Assembly: GCA_007258455.2 (NCBI GenBank)
Contig: VDFB02000001.1
Location: 13,501,918 to 13,565,917 of the forward strand
Origin: Sequoia sempervirens
Taxonomy: Eukaryota > Streptophyta > Pinopsida > Cupressales > Cupressaceae
Direction of reading: 5' to 3'
DNA: 64,000 nt
How positions within the stretch are numbered: the stretch's first letter is position 1; the number at the start of each line of letters is the position of its first letter. Of this stretch, positions 12,640 through 22,864 are shown piece by piece. The notes under the pieces are model-generated. The model saw only the letters and a program-made list of their open reading frames with translations, searched no databases and was not told the DNA's origin. The position numbers and the translations under genes are program-made.

Positions 12640-13380
12640 ATTCTAGTCCCTCAGATTTGTTAGATGTGGAGTATTAAGCACAAATATAGGGTTTACATCT
12701 TTTGATTTAAGAGTATCCTTTTCAATTTTTCGATGGGAGGTATCAATTGGTACCCATTGTTTCTTTACCTTATGGAAGTGGTTGTTGGCATGATGCTTCA
12801 AAATGATTCTTTCTTTTACATTGAAAGCAATAGAATTTAGGGTTTTCCACAAAAAATTGTTGAAGCCATACCCTAACTGTGGTTCATAATTTGATCATAT
12901 CCAAAATTTCATAGATCGATATTATTTTGATTCTAGTGTAAAATAGGTTTTCCTCATTTTGTAGATCCACCTCCAAATCCTTCCAATACTATCTTTGTTT
13001 TTTGATAAGCTCTCATTTGACCAATATTTGAATGGAAAGTTATACAAATGGATCCAAATTAGTCCTTCTACCAGAGATGCTTTTAAAGAGTTAAAAGTGT
13101 GGTGTCCACTTCTGCAAGAACAAGTAGTAGTCACCAAACTTCTAAGGTTCCCCCTTTAGAATAATCTCTCTGTTAGCCTTAAATTCAAATACAACCATGA
13201 AAAATCCCTTAGGAAGGATATTTACTATAGGATCAACTTTCCAATGTGTCACCACCCAATCACTAATCGTAATTCTTGTCAATTTTGCCTCAATAAATTT
13301 GTCGATTAATGTTGTTTCAGATAACTACGATTTCATGAGGCAATTGAAAGTTATTGCAGAATGCCTAAATTTTTAGCCTG
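12640..13380 (-). pseudogene. LINE ORF1 (DUF4283-like gag) remnant
   Basis: Minus-strand reading gives DWVVTHWKVDPIVNILPKGF, then FMVVFEFKANREIILKGEP and YYLFLQKWTP (about 13260-13090). Then comes GLIWIHLYNFPFKYWSNESL (about 13060-13000), the P-WI-L-NLP-EYW--E-L core of the DUF4283 domain in plant LINE ORF1 proteins. Near 12800-12740 the stretch HKVKKQWVPID marks the C-terminal region. Stops occur throughout. It is the 5'-most recognisable part of the LINE, so the element's 5' end is near 13380. Confidence 0.75.
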
Positions 13381-13844
13381 TGAATTCCCTTTAATGTCTG
13401 TGTTGCCCCACTCTTTTTTTTCTCTATGCAACACTTTAGTTGCTTGCTATGCTCTTTTGTCACTTTCATTTTCCTCTTGATTGAACATCAATATATTAGA
13501 TTTTTAAATATTATATACATATTTAATTATATAATAAATATTAACATAAAAATTAAAACAAATCTATCAACATAAAAAAACTAACTCCTAAATTTTTCTC
13601 AATTTAAAAAATAAAACAATTCAATAACCTTGATCTATTAATGAAATTGAATTGCTCTTAAAGAAACTAGAAAATCAAATCTTAATAATGAGGAAAATGG
13701 CAACACAAGAAAAAAGAAATTCAAGATTATAACCTATACAAAATTACCTATTACTTATAGACCAAATAGTCAATTAACCTCTAACCAAAATAAATAAATA
13801 AAATTTGTAAGCTGTTTCCATCCTCTTTATTTAAATAAAACTGA
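13381..13844. other. AT-rich upstream region of the mTERF gene
   Basis: This AT-rich stretch lies between the LINE 5' end and the mTERF gene. A T/A-rich run TTTATTTAAATAAAA at 13826-13840 could take part in transcription initiation but sits too close to the first ATG to be called a TATA box. The sequence CCAGGAAACCCTAACCGATC just before the second ATG looks like plant 5' UTR. Confidence 0.3.
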
Positions 13845-15038
13845 ATGATCCCAAACCTCAGTTTATTTCCAGGAAACCCTAACCGATCTTGTAATTCTAC
13901 CATGAACTCCAAGTTTTGGAGCAGACTGACTGTTATGAACCCATTCCATTTTCGGAATGTGTTCTCAACCCTTGCCATTACCAATGCTCATTCGCAGAGC
14001 CTCTTTTCACACTTTGCCTCCTCCAAATTCAACATGTCTGCGGCCGACATCACTCGGATGTTCAAAGCCAACCCCAGATTGCAGAAGCTTCAAACCCTCT
14101 ACGACGTGGAACAGTTTATTCATATGTTGAACAAATACGGCTTCACTGAAGTCCAAATTGCCAAGATAATGAGGAATCGTCCCGAAGTAATCTGCTTAAG
14201 CGCAGAAAGAAAATTGGAGCCGAAGATCAAACTACTTGAAGGTTTTGGATTCGAGGGTCACACTCTGACGAAGCTTTTGACGATGAATCCCAGCATATTA
14301 AGAACCCTCGAGAACGGACTTCTTCCCAGGCTGGAGTTTCTGAAGAATGCTTTTCAGTCCCAAGATCTGCTAGTTAAAGCCACATTAAAAGCACCACGCA
14401 TTATCTGTTGTAGCCTGGATGATACGCTGAAGCCCTCGGTTGCTTTCTGGGAGGGATGGGGTTTTCGTGGGACGGAGCTCTCCAGATTCTTAATGTTAAA
14501 TCCACGCGTTCTGTCTCTCACTTCTCTTCCGCCTGCGCACGTTGATCTCATTCACAAGATTGGCGCTGACAAGGAAAGCAAAATGTTCAAATATGTTGTA
14601 AGTAGAGTGGCTGTTAGCCGCATGGAAACGTTAGAGGCCAAGATAGAGAATCTCAAACTCTGCGGGCTCTCGGCAGAAGAAACCTGGCAACTACTTGGAA
14701 CTGCCCCTCAAGTCCTTTCTCGCTCCTACGAAAGTATTATTGAAAAGGTGAACTTTATAGTTAATACCATGGAGTTCCCTGCAAATTATGTAGTGAAGCA
14801 TCCGCTTGTGTTGCAAATCAGTTTGGAAAAGACTTTAAGGCCCAGGTTTCTAGTTTGGCAGAAAATCAAAAACATGAATGTTCTCGGCCTTTCCTTTTCG
14901 ACTGTATTGATAATGTCAAAAGCAAGATTTGTTAGCAGGATTATAAAAGGGCATCCTGAATCTGAAACACTGTGGTCAATTTATGAAAATGCCATCTCTA
15001 ATTCCCCCAACTGCACTAAGAGCTCAACCAAAACTTAA
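13845..15038 (+). CDS. mTERF domain-containing protein, organellar
   Basis: This intact single-exon frame of 397 codons encodes a mitochondrial transcription termination factor family protein. Plant members enter mitochondria or plastids and act in organelle transcription, splicing or translation; the specific role cannot be told from sequence. From about residue 75 to 370 there are repeated ~35-residue helical units with the L--NP--L / --P-IL signature: KANPRLQKL, RNRPEVICL, TMNPSILRTL, KAPRIICCSL, LNPRVLSL, GTAPQVLSRS and KHPLVLQISL. The N-terminus is basic and Ser/Phe-rich (MNSKFWSRLTVMNPFHFRNVF), as in transit peptides. The frame opens at 13845, but the ATG at 13902 (residue 20) is the likelier start because AAACCCTAACC before it resembles plant leader sequence. 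Length is normal for the family and many plant members lack introns. Its base composition is clearly richer in GC than the surroundings. There are no stops or frameshifts. Confidence 0.9.
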   Translation: MIPNLSLFPGNPNRSCNSTMNSKFWSRLTVMNPFHFRNVFSTLAITNAHSQSLFSHFASSKFNMSAADITRMFKANPRLQKLQTLYDVEQFIHMLNKYGFTEVQIAKIMRNRPEVICLSAERKLEPKIKLLEGFGFEGHTLTKLLTMNPSILRTLENGLLPRLEFLKNAFQSQDLLVKATLKAPRIICCSLDDTLKPSVAFWEGWGFRGTELSRFLMLNPRVLSLTSLPPAHVDLIHKIGADKESKMFKYVVSRVAVSRMETLEAKIENLKLCGLSAEETWQLLGTAPQVLSRSYESIIEKVNFIVNTMEFPANYVVKHPLVLQISLEKTLRPRFLVWQKIKNMNVLGLSFSTVLIMSKARFVSRIIKGHPESETLWSIYENAISNSPNCTKSSTKT

Positions 15039-16740
15039 TTTTGTATTGGGAAAGTAAGAGTGGGAACCCAAAGACCACAACAAATCCAATCTTTAGCAAA
15101 AGGGGGGCAGCTCTTCTCATCCAGGCGTTGGCTGTGAGTATTTAGCATTCCTGCAGGCACCATATTCAACAACAGGAGCAATGTCGTTACTCCCTCTGCC
15201 ATGTATTTTGTCACTTTGTGTAGTTGTTCCTCAAGCAAGGTATGCACGGCAATTGCCAAAATCTTTAAGTGAGCTTCTAATTGCTTTCGTAACAGTCATT
15301 CAGTTTGATGTAAATGATGAATTTAGAATAGCTACAAGTTTTTCTCCATCTGAAAGTCATAAAAAATTTAATTCCATATGTTTGTAGTGGGAACTATGCC
15401 AGAGCAAGGAGTGAACAGTTACACATAATGTTCAGCAAACAAGTTTTCAGCCCCCAAACTTTTCCAGAAGTTGTAATTTTGTGTTTCACGTCGTACCATG
15501 TAGAACGGACAAGTCAGTTCGGATGTCATTTTAAGTTTTTCAAAGAATATATAAAAATAGGTAAACCAGAACAGTAGGTTCTTGCATTTCATTAGCAATT
15601 GGACAACATCACAAAACATTATTAGTTGGAACTTGGAAGTCGTAATTAATAAACGGGTTTTAACATAGTTTTGGGACTCACACCAAGCACGCCCATTTCA
15701 GGCTTGGTCTCAGCAAATTAAAAACTTTTTATGAAAATAAATTGGATATTCCAATTCAGAATAACAGCAATAACAGATGAATCGAAACTGGAAATATTCT
15801 CAAAATGCCGGAACAAACTGCAAACTTCTACATATTAATGGACTGATCACCATGTTACACCTAGCAGATAGCCTATTTGAGAAATTGCTCATGATTCAAC
15901 GAACTTGAGAATCTGAGATCTTTGATAGATTAAACACATTACCAAATGCATGAAGAAGCTTCTGCTAAACAAATGAATTCTGCAAATGAAAATTAGAATT
16001 ATTAATTTTAATTATCATTTTTTTCAGTGGAATCCGGGCAGGCATCACTGTGTTTTTATCCAAGTTTCCCTATCTGGGGAATATCCCCTTCTCATCCCCT
16101 ATCCGTTGAAATTTTAGCGAACGTCCTCAGGATGTCTTGCCATACAGCGGGACATTTCCAGGATATGCCCCTTCTGCAGAGATGTATTGGGAATCTCGTG
16201 GCATTCCCAACATCCCTGTGATATCTGGGGACATCAGGATGCCCCTTTTCCGTCACTATACAAGAACCAAAAAAAACGCTTAAATGAAAAATAAGAAACC
16301 ATACTGTTGGCTCAGCCTGGAACTTTGTGAGTTTACACAGTTTTACAGACTCTCAAAGTTACAGAATTTAAGTATTCTACAATTTTCATAGTTATTTCCT
16401 CTATTACTAAACTGATCACGCAATCTGGATCTTGGCAACTCTCCTATGGCCTATATACAAGTCTGTAATGCATCATTGCACGCATCTAACAGTGAGCCAT
16501 TTTGATTTTCTGTTATCAAATAGGTCTTTACATTTTGGCAAACATGGTCTAATTACAGGCTACTTTTCGTTTTGTGTCACCAAACAGTTTTAGACATTGA
16601 ATCATGTTCCTAATGATAGTTAGGATTCAAGCTCCGTTATGAAACAACCAATCATGTTTTCATGATTATAGTTTAAGCCTCTTGTACGCAAGAATTGAAC
16701 AATGAAATTATGGTTGTTAATTTAGATGGATGGGTGACAT
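15039..16740. other. Downstream flank of the mTERF gene
   Basis: No further gene is recognisable. The first few hundred bases probably contain the 3' UTR; an AATAAA occurs near 15648 but no single polyadenylation site can be chosen. A GC-rich island at about 16028-16255 carries repeated GGGGA/TCCCC-type words and contrasts with the AT-rich surroundings; its nature is unknown. Confidence 0.3.
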
Positions 16741-17217
16741 TACACATATATCACTAAATCATTAAGATGACCAACTGTTACAAGTAAATTGAATTTGAAG
16801 TTATATCAATGAATTATTCAGTGTAATTGAAATTGTATTTATACTACTATATATTGATCGATGCAAGCAAACTCCTGATGGTCAGGGGGAATGCTTAAGA
16901 AATGAGGCAGTTAAATGAAAATAAATAAATAAGAAAGAAAAATAATGTGTGAGAGAGAATTTAGGGTCATGATGCATATACACAATGAACATTCTCAAAT
17001 CACATATAATTAAATTACTAAAATGATCAACCATTGAGTAAATTGAATATTTATAATAGTGACAAACTATCAAGTATAAATTGAAATTGAATTTTATGTA
17101 TTGATCAATGCAAGTGACTCCTTGTGGCACATGGGAGTGCCTAAGAAGTGAGACTATTAAATGAAAATAAATAAATAAGAAGAAAGAAAAACAATGTGTT
17201 AGAGAATATAGGATCAT
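16741..17217. repeat. Imperfect direct duplication, about 260 bp unit
   Basis: Two diverged copies lie head to tail, roughly 16741-17000 and 17001-17217. Matching landmarks include the run GTTAAATGAAAATAAATAAA near 16911 and ATTAAATGAAAATAAATAAA near 17157. The CTAAATCATTAAGATGACCAAC stretch near 16753 also pairs with CTAAAATGATCAACCATT near 17018. No coding potential is seen; the minus-strand open frame here is a by-product of the repeated AT-rich sequence. Confidence 0.7.
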
Positions 17218-18246
17218 ACACGGTGAGTGCTTTCAACCTAGTTGTAATGCAATCCCTCACAACAGATATTTGAGGGACCCTCATTGAGAGAGATGGCTAA
17301 TTCCACAATCGCTTGTTGTAAATACACAATTTATGATGTTAAGAACTGTGCTACCATTCTTTTATAAAATGCTACATATTGGTGTATGTATTTTGGTTTA
17401 CTTTAGCAATGTCAATGACTTCCCTCACCTGCCTCATTAAGTATGACCACCATTCATTTTCTGTAAGAATGATATGCATCTGGATATATTATGATCCTTG
17501 TTACTTGATATTTTGTTATTTGGTTAATATGAATATGGAATAGCAATGCATCTCTCTAAATCAAAATGCGATAGGCACTTGAGTAGTCCACATGAAAATA
17601 AATTCGTATAATTTTCTACATTGATTAGTGGTTACTATATTTGATATGAAAATGTAATAATACCTCCTGATTTTTTAATTTATTTTTTGCCAATATGAAA
17701 TCAACAACATAAACATGCCAAAAGATGATGCACTGCTGTAATAGGTATTGATATTGATAACAGAGTTTAAACAAAGAGCTGATACAAATTAGATACATAT
17801 AACTCTGATAAAATCACTACTCCACCATGTCCAAATACACTAAACCAATTCCCAATTGAAACAACAATGATGTACCTTGAATAGATGGTCTGGAAGGTTG
17901 CAAACAAGTCTGAAACAGTCTAAAGGCACTCTGTAATGAACATAACAGCCAAGGTTAATCATCCAGCAATCCTTCCAAACTCACAACCAACACTCCCAAA
18001 GGGTCCCAAACCCAATCAACGCCAACACTAGGAGAGTAGACTGATCTAATAGAATTGTCTGAGTGATGGCAGGTCTGTAATGTAACTGTTGTAGGCCAGA
18101 ACAGCAAGATATCCCCCCAAAGGCTCCAAACAATGTCACACACCTCCAGTACTCTAAAACAATCCCAGAAGGGTGAGAAAAGGTAACTGACATGTCTGAA
18201 AATGATCCGAAACACATTGTAACAGGCCGCTCAGCAAATATATTCA
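17218..18246. other. Unassigned sequence left of the assembly gap
   Basis: No domain or LTR terminus is recognised. A minus-strand open frame (17955-18215) has no recognisable family. Because the 3' LTR of the Tat element must lie at or beyond the gap, this stretch may be host DNA or an unrelated element; the window cannot decide. Confidence 0.3.
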
Positions 18247-18346
18247 NNNNNNNNNNNNNNNNNNNNNNNNNNNNNNNNNNNNNNNNNNNNNNNNNNNNNN
18301 NNNNNNNNNNNNNNNNNNNNNNNNNNNNNNNNNNNNNNNNNNNNNN
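18247..18346. other. Assembly gap, 100 N
   Basis: Exactly 100 N separate the unassigned left flank from the antisense ORF of the Tat element. A round 100 N is the usual placeholder for a gap of unknown size, so distances across it are not reliable. The missing 3' LTR of the minus-strand Tat element probably falls here. Confidence 0.95.
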
Positions 18347-18671
18347 GTTGGAACAAGAGGCATGGGAGCAGGAGAGGAGAGCTATTACCAGGGACCGAGA
18401 CAAGTATCGTCACGAGCGGAATGTCGCTTGGGTCCAGGTTGCAGATCGAGAGGAGAGCATGAGGGAGGCAGGTTTTTGGATGGCTGCTTATTATTCTATA
18501 GTCCCTGATCCGGCACAACGGACATTCCGTTATGCCAGGCAGACACCTCAGATGCCAGCGCCATCTCAGTCATTGGGGACGCGAACTCGTGGTTACAGTG
18601 ATTCACCAGGCAGAGGAGTAGGACCCGAGTCTCCACAAAGATCAGATGTGGGGAGTTCATTTGGGAGGTGA
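18347..18671 (+). CDS. 3' part of an ORF antisense to the Tat element
   Basis: An open frame of about 107 codons emerges from the gap and ends at TGA (18669-18671). It is charged at the start (WEQERRAITRDRDKYRHERN, coiled-coil-like), then has a hydrophobic patch with WMAAYY, and ends in a Pro/Ser/Gly/Arg-rich tail. No known domain was recognised. It lies on the opposite strand to the gag-pol of the gypsy element, between integrase and the expected 3' LTR. That is where some Tat-lineage elements (for example Grande) are known to carry an antisense ORF. A comparable plus-strand ORF end lies at 32788-32889 in the second Tat-like element. The identification is by position, not by homology. The N-terminal part is lost in the gap. 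Confidence 0.5.
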
Positions 18672-19911
18672 CAGGCTACTGAGTTTTTGATAGATGCAGG
18701 ATGGAGTGTGCAGGATTTATTGACAGAGATCAGAGATGTTCTACATCTCTGGATTTTGTATTTTATCATGTGATGTATGTTGGACATGTGACAGATATTA
18801 TATTATTTGGATATGGGACAGTTCTTATTGACACCATGTAGTATGTTTCTCTTTATGATGGGGGATTATATGCATGTGTATATGGTATTACATGTTTATG
18901 TGGATGGATGCATTTGGTTTATTTATGCTCATGTGTTGGTTTATTTATGCTCATGTTCATGATATGAGATGTTCACATGGATGATTGGAATATGAATAAT
19001 ATGAATAATTATGCTTAGGCGATATGAGACGTTCATGTGGATGATTGGATATATGTACTTATGGAATATGAATAATTTTATTGATGCATGGTGATATGAT
19101 ATGCATATGGTGATATGTTATGTGTACCTATGGGGTCTATGATGATTTATATATATGGATGCCTAGTTGTCTTAGTTGTCATGTATATATATATATGTAT
19201 GATGGATTTTGTATGAACATTTTATATATTCGAGATGTGATGTATTATACGTCTAACACTTTGTGATGCAGGTGGCGATGTATGTATGGATCTAATATAT
19301 GGTGATGCAGGTGACGATAGATATATGGACCTAACATGTAATGCAGGTGATGATGGATATATGGAATAGTACTTTTGTAATTTTAGAGGAAATAACACAC
19401 GGCCATAAGTGCCAATAAGAACTAACATGATAATGGGAGGTGGGTATGTGGTGATTGTGAAGATGGATATCATTTGGAATCTATCAAAAAGTATCAGTAT
19501 CCTGAGAAGAATGGGAAAGAATGGGAGAAAGTATTTGCACAACCAAAACCATAGGGTAAGTGTAATGCAATGATTATGAAAATGCAATCCTAATTCAATT
19601 TGCCATCTTTGGAGCACTGGTTTTTGCTATAGCATAAGACACGATACACCAACGTATAGAGGACCGAGGTAGATTAGTGTCTAATGCATGAGACAAACAT
19701 GCCAAACAAGAAGGTTATCCCAACACCCCAAAGTCATGAAGACCTTGTTCAGGTCCGGTATTGAGATAACTACAAGCACAAAAGGATGCCCCAACATAAC
19801 ACAAGACCTTGAGGATCTTGGTGGGTACTATGTGGGACAACCAAAAAGACACAATCAAAGAAAAGATCAAAATATGCCCCTATGTGGACCAATCAAAACA
19901 CGCTATAATAT

Positions 19912-19981
19912 GATAGATTATGGCAGCCTTGATAAGTGATGATAGGGATAGATTATGGCAGCCTTGATAAGTGATGATAGG
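19912..19981. repeat. 35 bp perfect tandem duplication
   Basis: GATAGATTATGGCAGCCTTG followed by ATAAGTGATGATAGG occurs twice in immediate succession (19912-19946 and 19947-19981) with no mismatch. In a region otherwise full of diverged repeats this suggests a recent slippage or unequal-exchange event. Confidence 0.85.
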
Positions 19982-20230
19982 GAGCCCAAATGATAAACAA
20001 AAACCAAAAGTATCAAAAGATCACAATCAATTTCAAATGTCCATTGCCATAGGATCAAGGGGATAGATGGAATTGATGAGGTCTGTTAGGAAGGATGTAT
20101 CCTGATGAGACCTATGATGGATGCTAAGTGAAAAGATCGATATGATATAGGATATTCAAAATTGATTAGATTCGTTGGTACAAGTGGGTTTTTTTTGTTA
20201 AGGACTAGTTAGATAAAGGCATAGCTTGAT

Positions 20231-20610
20231 GACACAACACAAGGGAGACAAGACACAACCTAAAGACCTAGGGGCTCGGGGGCCGATCAGAGATTAGCCT
20301 TGTCTACGTGAAAGCGCAGAGCCCTCGTAGTTCATGGAAAAAAACCATGGATAAAGCGGAAAGAAGACGATGGAGACCGATGATGAAGGACACAACACGC
20401 GACAGACAAATGCCCCGGGGGAGGATCAAATGACCAACCTTGCCTACGTGAAAGCGCAAGGGCAACGTAGTTTGATAAAAAGACTATGGATAAAAGTGAA
20501 AAGGGACTAGTGAAGACAAATGATGGAGGACCACAATAAGTTGATCCAAAAATTCCACAGGGGCGAATCCCGAATGTCCCTGCGGCCCCTTGCCTAAATG
20601 ACAATATGGG
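20231..20610. repeat. Degenerate ~140-150 bp tandem repeat
   Basis: The phrase CCTTGYCTACGTGAAAGCGC occurs at 20298 and 20438, and a weaker CCTTGCCTAAATGACAATAT at 20588, giving periods near 140 and 150 bp. Copies also share CATGGATAAA-type and GATGGAG-type blocks. It lies in the 3' non-coding part of the Tat element. Confidence 0.6.
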
Positions 20611-20948
20611 GGCAATGGATTCGACAAATAGTAAAATAGCAGAGGAGATAGAAATCTAGGTAAGAGCCGGCCACGATGAATGATCCCTACGCTGGCCAAT
20701 ACGGACCGACCGACAAAAGGGGAATAGAAAGAGCATAGCTAAAAGTAGGATATAAAGACTCAAGGCTGAAGGATAGAGTAAGGTAAGGTGTCCGGTACTC
20801 AATCAAATACAATAAACTGAAGCTGATGTAGGTGAGATGATAGTCTGAGATGGCTCGAGATGGAGTGGAATGGTCGGCTACGGATAAAGCGCTGTTGATA
20901 GGTTTTTCACCATCCATACTTGTCCAAGGCGCCCCCAAGAGGTAGTTT

Positions 20949-21521
20949 TCACCATAGGACGGATTTATTTTTCTTTACTATTTTTTGGATTTTTTCATAC
21001 TTTTTTGATTTTTTTTTTTGACTTTTTTGATAGGGTAGATCAAGTGGATTAGGCATAGAACCTCTTGGATGGAGGATATTGACGAGGTTCATCAAGGGAT
21101 CTCCTTCAGGAATTGAGAGTGCTTTGTAGGCCCCAAATCTGTATTTTGCGGCTATGATATAAGGCCCTAACCAATTTACCTCAAATTTGCCCTTTTTATC
21201 ACGGTCTGGTTGAGTGCGTTGGTTTTCTTTGAGGACAAGCTCACCAACCTGAAATTGCCTAGGACAGACTTTTTTATTGTAATGACGTTTGAGACGATTC
21301 TGGTATGCTTGCAGATGGTCATAGGCTCTTATTCTCCACTCATCCAGTAACTCTAGCTGTGCCAACCGTGCAACATGAGCATCTTCTTCGTTGATAAGGT
21401 TCTTCAAAGAAATTCTCAATGAGGGGAGCTCAACTTCGATTGGCAAGATGGCTTCAGCACCGTGTACTAAAGAGTAGGGGGTGGTGCCTGTCGGGGTGCA
21501 GGATGAATATGGAGGTGCCAA
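20949..21521 (-). pseudogene. Tat element integrase C-terminal region
   Basis: The frame covers the end of the integrase: TPYSLVHGAEAILPIEVELP (the TPFSLVYG-EAV-P-E motif), a helical segment ending in YNKKVCPRQFQVGELVLKEN (the R-F-VGDLVL block), and KGKFEVNWLGPYII (the KF---W-GPY-I block). A strongly lysine-rich tail (SQKKKSKKYEKIQKIVKKNK) finishes it. It is in a different frame from the core at 21467-21970, so at least one frameshift separates them. This is the last coding part of pol; the antisense ORF follows 2.3 kb later. Confidence 0.85.
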
Positions 21522-21970
21522 TCTCGTCTAGTGTTATTGACAACCTTTTTGAGAATGCGGATGAGGGTCTTGTTGGTTGCTTCTGCCTGACCATTACCCT
21601 GAGGGTAATAAGGCGTCGACCAACGATGCTGGATATGGAAGGTGTCGCAGAGGTGTTTCATGGCTTGGTTTTTAAAAGGCTTTCCATTATCAGAAATGAT
21701 GGTGGATGGGATACCATATCTACAGAGAATATGGTAGAGGATGAACTTGGAAATCTGAGTACCAGTGATTTGTGAGAGTGGCATTGCTTCCACCCATTTG
21801 GTGAAGTACTCAGTTGCAGTGATGATGAATGTATGGTCGTCGGATGATGGTGGGTAAATCTTGCCAATCAAGTTGAACCCCATTGAGAAAACGGCCACGG
21901 TGCTAGGAGAGGCTGAAGATTTTGTGCTGGAGCGTGGATCAAATCCGCATGCTATTGGCATGGAAGGCAT
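21467..21970 (-). pseudogene. Tat element integrase DDE core, first Asp replaced
   Basis: The translation contains GFNLIGKIYPPSSDDHTFII, then ATEYFTKWVEAMPLSQITG, IISDNGKPFKN and PYYPQGNGQAEATNKTL. The second catalytic Asp (SDNG) and the Glu (GQAEATNK) are present. The first position, normally D in G-DLIGKI, is Asn (codon AAC, minus strand near 21878). That substitution should abolish strand transfer. The start of the frame overlaps the preceding one, and the join is a frameshift. Location and order (HHCC upstream, C-terminal region downstream) are normal. Confidence 0.85.
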
Positions 21971-22860
21971 TTCTTCACAAATTCACAAGCATCGTGTTCC
22001 AGTGTAGGCCAATAATATCCAGCCCGTAAGATCCTTTTGGCAAGAGCCATACCATTTGAGTGAGCCCCATAAACACCACCATGTACTTCCATTAGTACCG
22101 TTTGAGCCTCGGTCTCATTCAAACATCTAAGGAGGATTCCATCATACCCACGACGATAAAGCGTATCACCAACAATGATGTATCGGGAAGAACAATGGAT
22201 AAAGGATTTATGCTGGTTGCGTGTAAGTTCTGGGGGTATGATGTTATCACGGAGGTAAGCGTATATGTCTTGGTACCACGGGGAGGCGGGACCTACAATA
22301 TCACACACCATGTTAGTCTCAGGAACATCATATGCAGGGATTAAAAGTTGCTCGACGAGAAATTCACACTCTGTTCGATCCTTGGGCATGTCAATCAAAG
22401 AACCAATAGTGGCCATGGCATCTGCTGCTTTATTCTGTACCCGTGGGATTTGGTCAAACTGTATGAAGGTGAAATATTTCTTGAAATCATCCACCATGCA
22501 TTTATAGGGTAACAGTTTGTCATCTTTTGTGAGGAGTTCATCATTAACTTGTCTAATGACCAACAAGGAATCATCGAGGACTTTCAAATGAGTAATGTGC
22601 CACTGTTTTACAATTCTGAGGCCTGTGAGGAGAGCTTTGTATTCTACCATATTGTTGGTACATGGAAATGCTATCCTGAATGATTTTGGGATGTAGTCAC
22701 CTTGAGGAGTGACTAATAGAATTCCTGCCCCAGATCCACTATGAGTGTATGAGCCATCGAAATATAACGTCCAAGTTGGTGCTTCTGTCACTGTGTAGAT
22801 TTCTTCATCCGGGAATTCAGTGTCTAAGGGGTAAGCATCTACTAATGGTGCTTTAGCCAA
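21952..22860 (-). pseudogene. Tat element second RNase H (aRNH) and integrase HHCC
   Basis: Residues about 28-155 form a second, archaeal-type RNase H. WTLYFDGSYTHSGSGAGILL carries the first catalytic Asp, NNMVEYKALLTGL the Glu, LKVLDDSLLVIRQVN the second Asp, and RVQNKAADAMATIGSL the final Asp region. A second RNase H after the normal one is a hallmark of the Tat/Ogre lineage of plant gypsy elements. Residues about 215-302 include CSSRYIIVGDTLYRRGYDG, then HGGVYGAHSNGMALAKRILR and YYWPTLEHDACEFVKKCLPCQ, the HHCC zinc domain of integrase. It is one base out of frame with the RT ORF at 22865, which shows a frameshift. Confidence 0.88.
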
Positions 22861-22864
22861 TTGA

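Larger units (their letters stand above)
18672..20948 (-). mobile_element. 3' non-coding region of the Tat element with short repeats
   Basis: About 2.3 kb lie between integrase and the antisense ORF, with no coding domain. It includes a 60 bp period repeat at 18961-19060 (GATATGAGAYGTTCAYRTGG), roughly 40 bp GATGCAGGTGRCGAT repeats at 19264-19360, a 35 bp perfect tandem duplication at 19912-19981, and degenerate ~140-150 bp repeats at 20231-20610. Such repeat-rich 3' regions are usual for Tat/Ogre-type elements. Confidence 0.55.
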
